DNA of 60,000 nucleotides, taken from positions 31,099,446 through 31,159,445 of the forward strand of contig CM043969.1 of NCBI GenBank assembly GCA_014529385.2, read 5' to 3'. This stretch comes from Adiantum capillus-veneris (Eukaryota; Streptophyta; Polypodiopsida; Polypodiales; Pteridaceae). The notes under the pieces were generated by a model. It was not told the DNA's origin, did no database searches, and saw only the letters and a list, made by a program, of their open reading frames with translations. Of this stretch, positions 47,208 through 59,000 are shown one piece after another (within the stretch, counting starts at the first letter, position 1; every line of letters begins with the position of its first letter). Position numbers and translations under genes: made by a program.

Positions 47208-48850
47208 TGTCATAAAATCTAATATCTAACTAACCCAAATGATTTTCTCATATTAAATTGATCACTTAATGTGGGAGAATAAACGGGAACAAGTGTTAAG
47301 ATATAGGTATGTGCTTTTAGATCTATCTCAACACGGGGCCAATGTAAAGGGGCCCAAAAGGGAGATGGTCTATCAAAGAGCAAGGCTAACCAATGGAGCA
47401 TAAGACCTTAGGGTTAGCTTCATTGAAGACCTCCAATAAATGTGTGTAAAAGTCCTTTTGACCTTAAGCAAGCTAGGGCTGAGCTTGAGGTGGGAACCCG
47501 GCCCAAGCTCGAGGTGCTTGTCCTGCTTGAGGTGCTTGTCCTGCTTGAGGTGCTTGTCATGCTTGAGGTGTTTTTCATGCTTGAGGTGCTTGATTAAGAT
47601 GCTTGAGGTGCTTGACTGGCTCCATGCTTGAGGTGCTTGACTTGCTGCATGATTAAGGTACTTGAGGTGCCTTGAGAAGCTTGCCTGAGATGCTTGTGGG
47701 AACACCCCCTAGTTCAAGTGCTTTGTCATGCTTGATGAGTAAGGTGCTTGATCACCTAAAGTCAAAATCATTCCTACAAGAGGGGGGGCGAGCCCTTTTC
47801 CTAGGAGCTAGAGAGAGAACACCCACTCACACACACAAGGGAAGCCCCAACTTGAAGAGGCAGCAAGGACACATGTCAGGCCCCTACCCATGTTACCTTC
47901 ATGTGTTGCTTGAAGCCTATTGGCTAAGCTTCAAAGGGGTCCAATGATAAATTACATGAATTATCTAATTGTTTTAGCATTTATCAAGTCCTCTCTCTCA
48001 AAGGGGAAAGGGGGACACTTGTCCCAAGACTACCCATGTTGCTTGTAATGGCTCCTGCTTGTGATTGGCTAGGCCTGGAGGGGTCCAATGAGCTTCAGGC
48101 ATGAGCTACAAGGGGGGGTCGACCCAAGCAAGCTAGGGGGGTGCCTAGGGGGTATACTCACCCACACACACTCACAATCACTCTCATTGTGTGCTATGCA
48201 AAGTGCAAGAGCTCCCTCTCCAAGCAAGTAGAGGTTGAGAGCCTACACCAACACTCTTGGCTATGGAGTGCAAATCCAACCAAGAGCCATGCTTCAATGC
48301 TTAAGCTTGCCATCTCCTTCTTCTTCATTACTATGCTATTATGTATGCTAGCAACAAGAGTATGATAAGTGAGGAACTAATTCTTTCTCCTATGAAATGT
48401 TTCTTCTTCCTCTTCCCTACCCTCATTCCCTGCTAGCTCTCTCCACCTTCGAAGGTGTTTGAGGTCTTGGGACTGAGGCTTGGGATAGTTAAAGCTTTCT
48501 TCAAGTTTATGTTATGTTTGTGGTGCATGAAGCCTTCCATCTTCATGGCATCACCTAGGTCACAAGGAACACAAAGACTGTATTGTAACAAGTCTCTCTT
48601 TATGGGAGAAATCATAATACAAATGCCTATTGGAGGGGGGACCGGCTCCACATAAATCCGGTCCTCAATTGTTGTCATGTTCTCTAAACTCTCTCTCTTG
48701 CAAAAGTATTGTCTATGCCAAGTTAACTAATTGCTATGATTATGTTGCTATCTTCAATTATGTCTACCCGCTATGCTCACAAAATCATTTCTTGAAAGTA
48801 CTCTCATTAAATTCCGCTATTCTCAAATTGAATAGGCAAATTCCATTACA
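47208..48850 (+). repeat. 5' LTR of the chromovirus
   Basis: 1643 bp. It differs from the 3' LTR at 48199 (C, against A at 55398), 48342 (T, against C at 55541) and 48393 (T, against C at 55592); no other change was seen in a line-by-line reading. It contains an 18-bp minisatellite at about 47483-47695. Confidence 0.95.
47483..47695 (+). repeat. minisatellite in the chromovirus LTR (18-bp unit)
   Basis: About ten variants of GCTTGAGGTGCTTGTCCT, repeated in the other LTR at about 54682-54894. The Leu/Cys-rich frame that crosses it (CLRCLS repeats) is only a translation of the repeat. Confidence 0.9.
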
Positions 48851-48851
48851 T

Positions 48852-48863
48852 TGGTATCAGAGC
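48852..48863 (+). other. primer-binding site, initiator Met tRNA
   Basis: TGGTATCAGAGC lies one base after the LTR end. It is the well-known complement of the 3' end of plant initiator Met tRNA. Confidence 0.9.
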
Positions 48864-49265
48864 ATTTGGTTTCTCTTTTCTTGCTTAAGAAGAGAGGTCC
48901 TTAAGTAGCCTATAAATGGTTGATGTTGTTAATTATAATAGAGTAAGTGGAACTGGGATCTAATACCGGTTTTGTTAAGCCCACTATGTGGGGGATGGTG
49001 CACACCTCGGGAGCTTTGGACTTAATAATGGAGTCTTTTTAGACTTGCCTACGGCTTTACCATTATTGAGCCATAAGAAGTCCGAAAGGAGCTAGCCCTT
49101 GGCAACTCTGCTATGTTAGACCTACTCCTCTATTCTCTATAATTAACCACTTTGAGCCGTGGGTGTAGATACTTAAGAGCCGATTTTCAAAGGCTAAGAG
49201 GAGTGGCAACTAAGGTTTTGAATTGCCAAAGCATACACTAAGTACATACATAAAATTTTGTTATC
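48864..49265 (+). other. leader of the chromovirus
   Basis: About 400 bp without a credible frame, between the primer site and the gag-pol ATG at 49266. No other gene is visible. Packaging signals would be expected here but cannot be read by eye. Confidence 0.6.
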
Positions 49266-52200
49266 ATGGCTGACAATAATCAAGAGAGTAGAATGAACAT
49301 TGATAGCTTTTATTTTGCACATGAAGGTGCTAATGATGATGCTCCCATGTTTGTGAATTATCTTGTGACTAGGTTGCAACAAGCTATGGGCAACCCTACC
49401 TTGCAAGCCGAAGTTACTCAACAACTTCGTGCTTATGGAATTTTCCTTCCTCTCCAAGAGGAGAGAGAGCTTAGGAGGCCTCTTGAAGAGACCCCCAAAA
49501 GAAGACTCTCTCCCATTCGAGAGGAGGAATCCAAAGAGAAAGAAAGCAATGAAAGTCTAAGTTCTTCTGAAGATGTGGCTCCACGAAGAAGGCGGTCTAG
49601 ACGATCGCCTACTCCTCCCAAGAGGAAAAGAGTAACCCATAGTCCTTCTCCTCATCACTCTCAAAGGCAAGAGAGGAAACAAAGGAAGAAAAGGGCTAGG
49701 AAGAGGTCACCCTCTTCTCCTTCTTCTTCACCTTCCTTCTCTTTCGATGAAAGTTATGGCTATTCTCCTAGAGAATACAAGAGGGGAGGACATCGCAAAT
49801 CATTTCCTGCATGGCGAAGGTCACAAAAGCTAAAGAAGTTCAAGGAGGGAGGAAAGAGTATCTCTTTTCTCACCTACGATGGCACCTTTGGTGCTACCGA
49901 CAAAGTGTTGGCCTTCATCCAGCAATTTGCTGCGGCCTTTGGGGACGAGGGCTTTACAGAGTCCTCCAAGCTACGCCATGTAGCTATGCACTTCCAAAAA
50001 TCAGCTCGTCAATGGTGGGCTAGCCTTCGTGGCAATGGAGAAGCCCCAAAGACATGGAAAACTCTACGAGTTTCCATCATGAAGCAATTTCTTCCAAGCG
50101 ATACTAAAGATAAAGTTCTTACCGAATGGCGCGGCTTGAAGCTCCTCTCTCATGAGTCTATCAACAAGTATGTAGATAAGTTTTGGGATTTACATCTCAA
50201 AGCTACTGTCTTTCAAAAGATAGACTTTGCCGAGCAAAGACAACAATTCTGTGCGGGATTACCTGAAGAGATGGCCGAATATATCAACTCTCAATGGCCC
50301 GGTACTATTACCGAAGTAATCCACCACACCATGGTTACTTCACGCATCAATTTCCATCAAGGGGCTAGACGTAATGTCAAGCCCATGGAAAACAAAGATA
50401 AAAATGATGCAAAGGGGAAATCCAATGCTCAAAATAATTCCCAAGGCACTTCCAACAACAACAACAACAATCGGTCCAAGGAGAAGGGAGTTTACAAAGG
50501 TAAAAACAAACTCTCTCCTGAAGAGCTTGAAGCTTTTCGCAAGGACCATAAGTGTTTCAAGTGTGGGGAGCAAGGACATGGCTATCGTTCTTGCCCCAAG
50601 AAGAATACTCGCAATGAGACTCCTAGGGCTTCCACCATCGAAGCTCCAAAAGAGGATGCTCATTGCAAAGGATCATCACTCTCCTATGCTTGGGGAAAGG
50701 TAAGAGAGCATGATGCCTTCATCTTGTTTGATCCTGGCTCTACTCTCAACTTCATATCAATAGAGTTGGCCACCAAGTTGGGCATTCAAGCTTTTGAGAT
50801 GGGAGATATAGTAACAGCTGATGCAGCTTTCAAGGGACAACAAGCCTCCGTTACTCCCTTGATTGGGAAGTTGAGGCTTCATGTCCAAAGCTATGTCGAC
50901 AAAGAAGACTTCTTTATCTCTCCCCTCCAACATCAGGATGTTATCCTAGGGGCACCATGGTTTGATCGCATGGCTGCCAACATGAAGTTCCCTGAACGGA
51001 GAATTTACTTCACCTACAAGGGAAAGAACATGTATATAGATGCTAGTGAGCGTGGTCGCACTATTCCACTTGTAAATCCTCTTTCTTTTGATAAATCAAT
51101 GAAGAGCTCAGTTTCTGCGTACATGATTTATGTCAAAGAGTCTCTAAAAGCTAATAATGTTTCATCAAATGAAAATGATAGGAATCAAGAAGAGTTAGAC
51201 TTGTCTACTTTTCTAAAAGGATTCCAAGATGTGTTCATCGATGATATCCCTATGGACCTACCTCCAAAACGAGGGGATGATGACCATCGTATTGAGCTCC
51301 TTCCAGGAAGCTCACCGCCTAACAAACCTCCTTATCGAGTCTCACAAGCTCAACAAGAGGAGATCATGAGGCAAGTACAAGAGCTGGTAGACAAAGGGAT
51401 GGTGAGGCCTAGTTCCTCTCCCTTTTGTTCTCCAGTCCTTTTAGTGCAAAAGAAAGATGGTACATACCGTATGTGTGTGGACTATCGAGCACTAAACCAT
51501 ATCACTATCAAAAACAGATTTCCCGTACCTCGGGTAGAAGATCTGTTTGATAAGCTACAAGGCTCTACCTACTTCAGTAGGATTGACCTTAAGAGTGGCT
51601 ATCATCAAATAAGGATAGTGGATGAGGATATCTTAAAGACCGCGTTTCGCACAACATTTGGTCTTTATGAATATCTAGTCATGCTTTTTGGCTTGACTAA
51701 TGCACCAGCTACGTTCAATCGTTTGATGGAGAAAATTTTTAGACCATATCAAAAATTCACTGGAGTGTTCTTCGATGATATCATCATCTACTCCAAGTCT
51801 TTGGAGGAACATAAGCAACATCTCCAAGTGATTTTTCAAGCCTTGAGGGAGAACAAACTTTTTCTCAACCAAAAGAAAAGTGAATTCTTCCTTCAAGAGA
51901 TTCAATATCTAGGCCATATTATCTCTCACGATGGTATTCGTATGGATCCATCAAAGTTAGAGGTAATAAAATCATGGCCTAACCCAAGGAATCTACATGA
52001 GCTAAGAAGCTTTATTGGTATGTGTGCATACTATAGACGCTTCATAGCAAAATTCTCTCAAGTAGCAGGACCACTACACGACTTAACCAAGAAGAACGTT
52101 AAGTTTGTATGGTCTGCTAAGGAGCAAAATGCTTTTCAAAAACTCAAAGAGAAGCTTACTTCCCAACTAGTCCTCGTGCTTCCGGATCTCTCAAAGCCAT

Positions 52201-54047
52201 TTGAGGTCCAATGTGATGCTTGTGGTGATTGCCTTGGAGCATTTTTGCTTCAAGAAGGGCATGCCATAGCATATGAGAGCCGAAGGCTCAATGGTGATGA
52301 ACGAGTCTTGGGCATTTATGAGAAAGAGCTTTTAGCTGTTCTACATGCCCTAGACACATGGAAGCACTACCTATTGGGGACTCCATTTATCCTACGAACC
52401 GACCACCAAAGTCTCAAGTATTTCATGACGCAAACCAAGCTTTCCGACAAACAAATGAGGTGGGAAAATTTTCTTTCGCAATTTAATTTCCATATTGCTC
52501 ACATAGCTGGTAAGCACAATCAAGTTGCCGATGCACTTTCACGACGACCAAAAGTTAATGCGGTGTCTATAGCTACTCACAATGATCTATCCTCTATGAT
52601 AGATGAGTATGCTACTGACCCTGACTTTAGAGACATAATGTCAGCCCTTGCTTTGGGGAAGAAAGAGGAACCATTCACCTTGCAGGATGGTTATCTTCTC
52701 CACGGCAATAGGCTATGTGTTACCCATTCCCTTCGTGAGAAGGTTATGTATGAATCCCATGCTCCTCCATATGCAAGGCATAGAGGTATTCAACCTACTC
52801 TCCGAGGAGTAGAGACGTATTTCTATTGGCCTACCATGAAAGCGGACATACAAGAGTATGTTTCAAAATGTGTAGTATGCCAAAAGACCAAGTATGATAG
52901 AGGGAAGCAACCTGGATTACTCCAGCCATTGCCTATTCCAAATTCACCATGGGAGAGTATATCCATGGATTTCATCTTTGGATTACCCAAGTCTATCCAT
53001 GGGAATACAGGAATATGGACAATAGTCGACAGGTTTAGCAAGCAAGCACATTTTATTCCTGTCAAAAAGACTATTAAGGCACATCAAATGGCAACTCTCT
53101 TCATATCTCAGATTTTCAAACACCATGGATTACCCACATCCATCATGTCAGATAGAGATCCTAGAATGACCAGTAATTTCTGGAAAGGTCTCTTTGAAAA
53201 TCTAGGAACAAGATTGAATTTCTCTTCGGCCTATCACCCACAAACGGATGGCCAAAGTGAGATAGCCAATCTTACGATACTCGATCTACTCAAGACTTAT
53301 GTTACCGAAGTAGATCAACGCTCACAATGGGAAAAGTATTTACCGCTAGTAGAGTATGCCTACAATAATACTATACATACTTCTACGGGCAAAGCACCTT
53401 TCGAGATCATAGAAGGAAGACCTAAAAGTCCCTTGCTACTGAAAGTACATGGGAAGATCTTCGCCAACGATGAGTATAGCCGTGACCTACAAGAATCTTT
53501 TCAAAAGATTAGGGAGGCTATAGCCATCTCTCAACAAAGGCAAAAAGCTGCTGCTGATAAGCACAGAAGAGCCTTAATGTTCAAAGAAAATGATTGGGTC
53601 TTACTCAAGTTTCCTAAGGCTCGATTAAGGCAAACGACGGGCAAAAATCCTACGGGCCATCAAAAGTATTATGCTAAACTAGCAAAAAGATACTATGGTC
53701 CTTTCCAAATCTTGAAGCCTATCAATGAGACGGCTTATCAACTCAAGTTGCCCAACCATTGGCTTATACACAATGCCTTTCATGTAAGCTTACTTAATCC
53801 CTACAAAGGAGAGCTACCAATTGAACCAATTATTGAAGACCCTCCCGAAGTTGAAGACCAAGAAGAGGTGCTACAACCCGAAGCTATCCTTCGGCATGAG
53901 GACAAGGTACTACGACATGGTAAGATTATCCGACGGTATCTTATTAAGTTCAAAAATTATCCTTTTGAAGATGCTAAATGGATGCAAGGAGTACAACTTA
54001 AGGATAGTATGAACCTTGTCAATGCTTACAATGCTACATTAGAGTAA
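49266..54047 (+). CDS. gag-pol polyprotein of the chromovirus, intact
   Basis: 1593 residues in one frame without shift or stop. A Ser/Arg-rich basic part (about 75-165) is followed by capsid (about 200-370, with RQWWASLRG), a CCHC knuckle (CFKCGEQGHGYRSCP, about 430-444), and a protease with LFDPGST (Asp489; DPG rather than DSG or DTG). Reverse transcriptase has IDLKSGYHQ (about 773) and FFDD (Asp837-838). RNase H (QCDACG, about 982) and integrase follow, with a His/Cys zinc finger (about 1165-1205), Asp near 1234 and 1295, and Glu near 1331 in QSEIAN. The polyprotein ends with a GPF module and a C-terminal chromodomain (YLIKFKNYPFEDAKWM, about 1558). It makes the particle, copies the RNA and integrates it; the chromodomain is known to steer chromoviruses to heterochromatin. 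Confidence 0.95.
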   Translation: MADNNQESRMNIDSFYFAHEGANDDAPMFVNYLVTRLQQAMGNPTLQAEVTQQLRAYGIFLPLQEERELRRPLEETPKRRLSPIREEESKEKESNESLSSSEDVAPRRRRSRRSPTPPKRKRVTHSPSPHHSQRQERKQRKKRARKRSPSSPSSSPSFSFDESYGYSPREYKRGGHRKSFPAWRRSQKLKKFKEGGKSISFLTYDGTFGATDKVLAFIQQFAAAFGDEGFTESSKLRHVAMHFQKSARQWWASLRGNGEAPKTWKTLRVSIMKQFLPSDTKDKVLTEWRGLKLLSHESINKYVDKFWDLHLKATVFQKIDFAEQRQQFCAGLPEEMAEYINSQWPGTITEVIHHTMVTSRINFHQGARRNVKPMENKDKNDAKGKSNAQNNSQGTSNNNNNNRSKEKGVYKGKNKLSPEELEAFRKDHKCFKCGEQGHGYRSCPKKNTRNETPRASTIEAPKEDAHCKGSSLSYAWGKVREHDAFILFDPGSTLNFISIELATKLGIQAFEMGDIVTADAAFKGQQASVTPLIGKLRLHVQSYVDKEDFFISPLQHQDVILGAPWFDRMAANMKFPERRIYFTYKGKNMYIDASERGRTIPLVNPLSFDKSMKSSVSAYMIYVKESLKANNVSSNENDRNQEELDLSTFLKGFQDVFIDDIPMDLPPKRGDDDHRIELLPGSSPPNKPPYRVSQAQQEEIMRQVQELVDKGMVRPSSSPFCSPVLLVQKKDGTYRMCVDYRALNHITIKNRFPVPRVEDLFDKLQGSTYFSRIDLKSGYHQIRIVDEDILKTAFRTTFGLYEYLVMLFGLTNAPATFNRLMEKIFRPYQKFTGVFFDDIIIYSKSLEEHKQHLQVIFQALRENKLFLNQKKSEFFLQEIQYLGHIISHDGIRMDPSKLEVIKSWPNPRNLHELRSFIGMCAYYRRFIAKFSQVAGPLHDLTKKNVKFVWSAKEQNAFQKLKEKLTSQLVLVLPDLSKPFEVQCDACGDCLGAFLLQEGHAIAYESRRLNGDERVLGIYEKELLAVLHALDTWKHYLLGTPFILRTDHQSLKYFMTQTKLSDKQMRWENFLSQFNFHIAHIAGKHNQVADALSRRPKVNAVSIATHNDLSSMIDEYATDPDFRDIMSALALGKKEEPFTLQDGYLLHGNRLCVTHSLREKVMYESHAPPYARHRGIQPTLRGVETYFYWPTMKADIQEYVSKCVVCQKTKYDRGKQPGLLQPLPIPNSPWESISMDFIFGLPKSIHGNTGIWTIVDRFSKQAHFIPVKKTIKAHQMATLFISQIFKHHGLPTSIMSDRDPRMTSNFWKGLFENLGTRLNFSSAYHPQTDGQSEIANLTILDLLKTYVTEVDQRSQWEKYLPLVEYAYNNTIHTSTGKAPFEIIEGRPKSPLLLKVHGKIFANDEYSRDLQESFQKIREAIAISQQRQKAAADKHRRALMFKENDWVLLKFPKARLRQTTGKNPTGHQKYYAKLAKRYYGPFQILKPINETAYQLKLPNHWLIHNAFHVSLLNPYKGELPIEPIIEDPPEVEDQEEVLQPEAILRHEDKVLRHGKIIRRYLIKFKNYPFEDAKWMQGVQLKDSMNLVNAYNATLE

Positions 54048-54393
54048 GCAAATGTACAAATTTCTTTTAAATAACTCATGTTTTTGTCTTATATGACTAG
54101 TCCTCTTTTTAATTGTGCACAAATTTAACTAGTATGCATGCTTAGAATCATGTTTGTGATGACGACGTCTCTCAAACACCAAGTAGAATTTGTCACTCTA
54201 CTTTGGGAGAATGAAATGGACTAAAGAGCAGACATGCTTGCGGCAGCTATGTCTCCCAAGCACCAAATGGATTAGTCATCCATCTTGGAAAGATGTCGTA
54301 GGGTAAAAAGGGATCCTTTACCCGCTAAGTACGATTGACTAATGACTAAGACTTTATCTCTTCTACCTCATAGTCGAGGACGACTATGATTTC
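54048..54393 (+). other. 3' untranslated region of the chromovirus
   Basis: Contains two related segments built on CACCAA(A/G)T and (C/T)TTGG(G/A)A near 54178-54215 and 54262-54295. No frame of note. Confidence 0.5.
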
Positions 54394-54406
54394 AAGAGAG
54401 AGGTAA
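54394..54406 (+). other. polypurine tract of the chromovirus
   Basis: AAGAGAGAGGTAA directly before the 3' LTR (TGTCATAAAATC at 54407). Confidence 0.8.
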
Positions 54407-56049
54407 TGTCATAAAATCTAATATCTAACTAACCCAAATGATTTTCTCATATTAAATTGATCACTTAATGTGGGAGAATAAACGGGAACAAGTGTTAAGA
54501 TATAGGTATGTGCTTTTAGATCTATCTCAACACGGGGCCAATGTAAAGGGGCCCAAAAGGGAGATGGTCTATCAAAGAGCAAGGCTAACCAATGGAGCAT
54601 AAGACCTTAGGGTTAGCTTCATTGAAGACCTCCAATAAATGTGTGTAAAAGTCCTTTTGACCTTAAGCAAGCTAGGGCTGAGCTTGAGGTGGGAACCCGG
54701 CCCAAGCTCGAGGTGCTTGTCCTGCTTGAGGTGCTTGTCCTGCTTGAGGTGCTTGTCATGCTTGAGGTGTTTTTCATGCTTGAGGTGCTTGATTAAGATG
54801 CTTGAGGTGCTTGACTGGCTCCATGCTTGAGGTGCTTGACTTGCTGCATGATTAAGGTACTTGAGGTGCCTTGAGAAGCTTGCCTGAGATGCTTGTGGGA
54901 ACACCCCCTAGTTCAAGTGCTTTGTCATGCTTGATGAGTAAGGTGCTTGATCACCTAAAGTCAAAATCATTCCTACAAGAGGGGGGGCGAGCCCTTTTCC
55001 TAGGAGCTAGAGAGAGAACACCCACTCACACACACAAGGGAAGCCCCAACTTGAAGAGGCAGCAAGGACACATGTCAGGCCCCTACCCATGTTACCTTCA
55101 TGTGTTGCTTGAAGCCTATTGGCTAAGCTTCAAAGGGGTCCAATGATAAATTACATGAATTATCTAATTGTTTTAGCATTTATCAAGTCCTCTCTCTCAA
55201 AGGGGAAAGGGGGACACTTGTCCCAAGACTACCCATGTTGCTTGTAATGGCTCCTGCTTGTGATTGGCTAGGCCTGGAGGGGTCCAATGAGCTTCAGGCA
55301 TGAGCTACAAGGGGGGGTCGACCCAAGCAAGCTAGGGGGGTGCCTAGGGGGTATACTCACCCACACACACTCACAATCACTCTCATTGTGTGCTATGAAA
55401 AGTGCAAGAGCTCCCTCTCCAAGCAAGTAGAGGTTGAGAGCCTACACCAACACTCTTGGCTATGGAGTGCAAATCCAACCAAGAGCCATGCTTCAATGCT
55501 TAAGCTTGCCATCTCCTTCTTCTTCATTACTATGCTATTACGTATGCTAGCAACAAGAGTATGATAAGTGAGGAACTAATTCTTTCTCCTACGAAATGTT
55601 TCTTCTTCCTCTTCCCTACCCTCATTCCCTGCTAGCTCTCTCCACCTTCGAAGGTGTTTGAGGTCTTGGGACTGAGGCTTGGGATAGTTAAAGCTTTCTT
55701 CAAGTTTATGTTATGTTTGTGGTGCATGAAGCCTTCCATCTTCATGGCATCACCTAGGTCACAAGGAACACAAAGACTGTATTGTAACAAGTCTCTCTTT
55801 ATGGGAGAAATCATAATACAAATGCCTATTGGAGGGGGGACCGGCTCCACATAAATCCGGTCCTCAATTGTTGTCATGTTCTCTAAACTCTCTCTCTTGC
55901 AAAAGTATTGTCTATGCCAAGTTAACTAATTGCTATGATTATGTTGCTATCTTCAATTATGTCTACCCGCTATGCTCACAAAATCATTTCTTGAAAGTAC
56001 TCTCATTAAATTCCGCTATTCTCAAATTGAATAGGCAAATTCCATTACA
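54407..56049 (+). repeat. 3' LTR of the chromovirus
   Basis: 1643 bp, 99.8 percent identical to 47208-48850 by my reading (three substitutions, no indel). Followed by the TACCA duplication. Confidence 0.95.
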
Positions 56050-56054
56050 TACCA
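56050..56054. other. target-site duplication, right copy
   Basis: TACCA, matching 47203-47207. Confidence 0.9.
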
Positions 56055-59000
56055 ACTCACCATTGAATCTTTCATTTAAGCCATTACACTGCGGGTAATA
56101 AGGAGTGTTATGTTGGTGCCTAATCTTCATCTTTGTGCATAAGAAGTCTAGCACTTTAGCTCTAAATCCTGGCCCCTTATCTGAAAGTAGCTCTAATGGC
56201 ACCCCAAACTTGCAACATATTTCATCATACACAAATTTTGCCACATCCTTTGCAGTGATCTGTTTTACTGCTATAGCCTCTGCCCATCTAGAGAGATAGT
56301 CCACTGCCGTCAAGATATAGCTTTTGCCCCTGCTTGTGATAGGTAACGGGCCTATTGCATCAATCCCCCACTTTTCAAACACATCAACCGCCATAATGGT
56401 TTTTCGTAGCTCTGGCTTCAACACTCTCTTCCCAAATTCTTGACATCTATTGCAAGACCTACACCAATGGTGAACATCCTTGTGCAAACTAGGCCATACA
56501 TACCCCTCTTGCAAAATCTTATGCAAGGTGATCTTTAGAGCAAAATGGCCACCACATGTGCCTTCATGATTCTCTTCCAACACTCTGTAAAGCTCCTCCT
56601 GCCAAGGTACACGTCTCAACACGAGATCAGCCCCTTTCATGTATAAGACATCACCAATCAATTTGTACCTGTATGCTCTACGCACAAAGCCATACTTCTT
56701 AGACTTCTGAATCTCCTTTGGAATGATTCCTGTTAGCAAAAACTCCTCTTCTTGAGCCAAACTTTCCCGGCCATGATAAAGAGGTAAATTGGTCCTCAAC
56801 ACGAATAGCTCCCCAATCATGCCTTGAGCTGCTTCATGTTCCTCTCCATTTAGAGCACGTTCAATGTGTCTGATGCTCCATGCTTCGAACGTTTTTAATA
56901 GGCCTTTAATTCTGAAGCACATTTCCTTCAATGAGGTGTTCTTGCTCTTCCACACACCCAACACTTGCTTCACCACTAACAAGGCATCACCTTTTATGCT
57001 CAACCTTCAAACCCCATGCTTCAAACAAATGTGTAGTCCGGCTTCCAATGTAGCATATTCAGCCTCATTGTTACTATGCGCATCCAATTTGAACCCTCTC
57101 TTGCATACTAGCTTCCCCTCTGGATCATAAAGTGCTATACCCCCTGAAGCTGCATCGTGGCTCTTTCTGTATGAACCATCAAAGAACAACACATGTGCAT
57201 TGCTGATCTGTGGCACTTCTTCAACTACCTTTCTCACCACCTCTTCCTTAACAATAAGGGGATTCTCCTTGTAGGTCAACAAATCAGCTAGGGTAGCCCT
57301 TGTACTATCTTCCACTAGAAAAGAGAACTCAAACTCTTGCAGCTCAATTACCCATTTCTTCACCACATTTGACATGTTAGTACCATTAATTAACTGTGGC
57401 AAAAAGGCATAACTCGTCAAGAAAACAAAAGGCCGTGGTAGCAAGTAATGACGAAATCGTCGACAAGCAAATATTACACTGGCCATCACTAGCTCTACTT
57501 CCGATAACTTTCTCTCCGCTACCAACTTCACTCGGCTTGCACAATACACTGGCCTCATATAATGGCTGCCCTTCCCCTTTTGCAATAACATGGCTCCAAT
57601 GGCATCATCCCCTACTGATGGATTTACATAAAAAACTTTCTCCCAATCAGGAGCCTGCATGGCTGACAACCCCCCTAACACCTCTTTCACCTCTTGAAAC
57701 ACTTCTTCACACTTGTCATACCATTGCAATGGATCATGATTTTCCACTTGTTGTAATGGATAAAGAAGTTGCGAAGACAATGGAATAAACCGTGCCATGT
57801 ACTTCACTTTGTGTATAAAGGTTGCCAATTGCTTCGTACTCATAGGTGATGGAAGAAGAATAATAGACTTCACCTTATCTGGATCAGCCTCAATGCCATT
57901 TTCTGACACCACATGGCCCAATAACTTCACCCTTGGCTGTGCTAGATGACATTTCTTTGGATTTAGTTGTCCTCCACATTCATCATATCGAGCCAATACC
58001 ATCTGCAGCTTCTCATGGTGTTCAGCCCTACTGCTATAGACACAGAAGTCATCCATAAAAGCTTTAACACAACTACCAATGAATGGTTCCAACACCCAAT
58101 TTGCTCTCTCTTGATAGAAGGAAGGTCCATTTGACAACCCAAATGGCAATACTGTGTAGCAATAGCAGCCCCATGGGGTAATAAAAGTGGTCTTTGTGCG
58201 GTCTTTAAGAGAAATCTTCAATTGAAAATAGCCTGAAAAACCATCACACACACTGTACCTCTCATAACCTGCCACTGAATCCAAGATCTGATCGATGAAT
58301 GGAAGAGGATATGATTTCTTCTTAGTGGCTGCGTTTAAGGGTTTAAAATCCACACAAATTCTCCACTTCCCATCCTTCTTTGGACTCACTACAACTGGAC
58401 TCACCCATTCTGTGGTCTCCACTGGAACTATGAACCCTGCCTTCAATAACTTGTCCACCTCTACCCGCAAGGCTTCCATTTGCTCTTGACCCATCCTTCT
58501 TAGCCTTTGTCGCACTGGCTTAGCACCTTCTTTCAGCTCTATATGCATCTCTTCTCCCTTGAACCCTCTGATCTCTTCATATGAAGTAATGAACAAATTA
58601 GGAAAACTAGCCAGCATGTGCAAATATATATCCTTCTCCATAGTTGAGAGGTCTCCACTGATCATTTGTGTCATCAATTCCTGCTTCTTTGACAACTCAA
58701 CCTTGGTTTTCATCAGCCCTTCAATCACTTCATAAGGCCCTTCACTTTCATCTTCAAACTCATTCACAAATGCAACTAAGCCAATCTCTTGGATTTCTTT
58801 GTCCATCAAAAGAAATGCAACATCAGCATCCTCATCACTGCTGGTAGTGCTATCACTGTCCTCATCTGTCACCGTGGAAGAGTCTTCATCACTAGACTCA
58901 TCCTCATCTTCATAAAGCTCCTCTAATCGTTTCCTTGTGTCCATATTATAAAGCTTCTTGGTACCTGTCTTTCCATAGAGGCTAATCGTACCATGTCGCC

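Larger units (their letters stand above)
47208..56049 (+). mobile_element. intact, recently inserted Ty3 chromovirus, 8842 bp
   Basis: Two 1643-bp LTRs (TGTCATAAAATC to TTCCATTACA) differ at only three positions, with exact TACCA target duplications, an initiator-Met primer site, a single uninterrupted gag-pol frame and a polypurine tract. Every part needed for autonomous transposition is visible. The element lies antisense to element B and splits its integrase. Confidence 0.95.

Noticed and set aside
47373-47705. 110-codon Lys/His-rich frame in the chromovirus LTR, present in both LTRs
   Set aside because: It is read across the 18-bp minisatellite, and its conservation only reflects LTR identity.
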